The notes under the pieces were generated by a model that saw only the letters and a program-made list of their open reading frames with translations, did not search any database and was not told where the DNA came from. Shown piece after piece: positions 63,851 to 64,000 of a DNA stretch of 64,000 nt. The stretch lies in contig JAVGVS010000562.1 in NCBI GenBank assembly GCA_032718565.1, positions 62,001 through 126,000 on the forward strand, written 5' to 3'. Origin of the DNA: Distichodus sexfasciatus (taxonomy: Eukaryota > Chordata > Actinopteri > Characiformes > Distichodontidae). Within the stretch, counting starts at the first letter, position 1. Every line of letters starts with the position of its first letter. A program made the translations under genes and the position numbers.

Positions 63851-64000
63851 ATTTTTTGCCACCCGGCATAAAACCCTACTGAGAAAATGAACACCAATGC
63901 GGAGAAAGCCTCAGAATGTTAATAAGCTAGTGTTCTTGGCCAAAAACGTATAAGTGCTGTAGTTGACTGAGTGCCCAAAAACACAAGTGCGATATGTTTG

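Larger units (their letters stand above)
61265..64000 (+). other. SORT1 intron 1, first part
   Basis: Contains the CT-rich array at 62044-62430, a shorter (CT)n at 62490-62525, an (AT)n at 62660-62672 and a hAT-like end at 63727-63850. A 61660-61745 segment (gttgggagttacaaaagtaa) looks like a MITE end. No further exon seen. Confidence 0.6.

Overview
This window is vertebrate nuclear DNA, almost certainly from a teleost fish. It shows intron-split genes with GT/AG junctions whose reading phases agree, long AT-rich introns, many tRNA-derived SINEs with fish-type tails, hAT-like MITEs, non-LTR retrotransposon fragments and long micro- and minisatellites. There are no bacterial operons, ribosome-binding sites or CRISPR arrays. 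Names come from protein motifs I recognise; no database search was run.

Six protein genes can be built exon by exon. (1) 842-11702, + strand: the last 15 coding exons of a 13-finger C2H2 protein, best matched to ZBTB40; its BTB end lies left of the window. (2) 14160-17321, - strand: CYB561D1, a transmembrane cytochrome b561, complete in 3 coding exons plus a probable 5' UTR exon near 19 kb. (3) 22321-34652, - strand: ATXN7L2, a SAGA deubiquitinase-module family protein, in 9 firm coding exons plus a tentative tiny last exon. (4) 38159-51243, - strand: SYPL2, a four-pass MARVEL membrane protein, in 6 coding exons. (5) 53773-59739, + strand: PSMA5, the proteasome alpha5 subunit, in 9 coding exons giving 241 aa. 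(6) 61043-64000, + strand: the first coding exon and part of intron 1 of SORT1 (sortilin).

The order CYB561D1-ATXN7L2-SYPL2-PSMA5-SORT1, including relative strands, matches human 1p13.3 as I recall it, and this supports the names. ZBTB40 lies on human 1p36, so its position here, tail to tail with CYB561D1, marks a rearrangement in one lineage. SYPL2 and PSMA5 are head to head; PSMA5 and SORT1 are in tandem. The genes have unrelated cellular roles (transcription, transmembrane electron transfer, chromatin, membrane, proteolysis, sorting), so this is a conserved neighbourhood and not a pathway cluster.

Much of the rest is repeat-derived. Most striking are several hAT-like copies with 8-bp target duplications (4950-5301, 17859-18640, 19692-21303, 29512-29694, 48734-49225), a multi-level nested transposon stack in the last SYPL2 intron (38372-41709), ten or so copies of one tRNA-SINE family, and large arrays at 6065-7137, 10092-10887, 45270-45775, 51505-52480 and 62044-62430. 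I see no clearly undescribed multi-gene system. The most testable new observations concern ZBTB40 splicing (acceptors fused to donor consensus, and a long UG-rich tract against an acceptor), the ATXN7L2 3' end, and the nested transposons.
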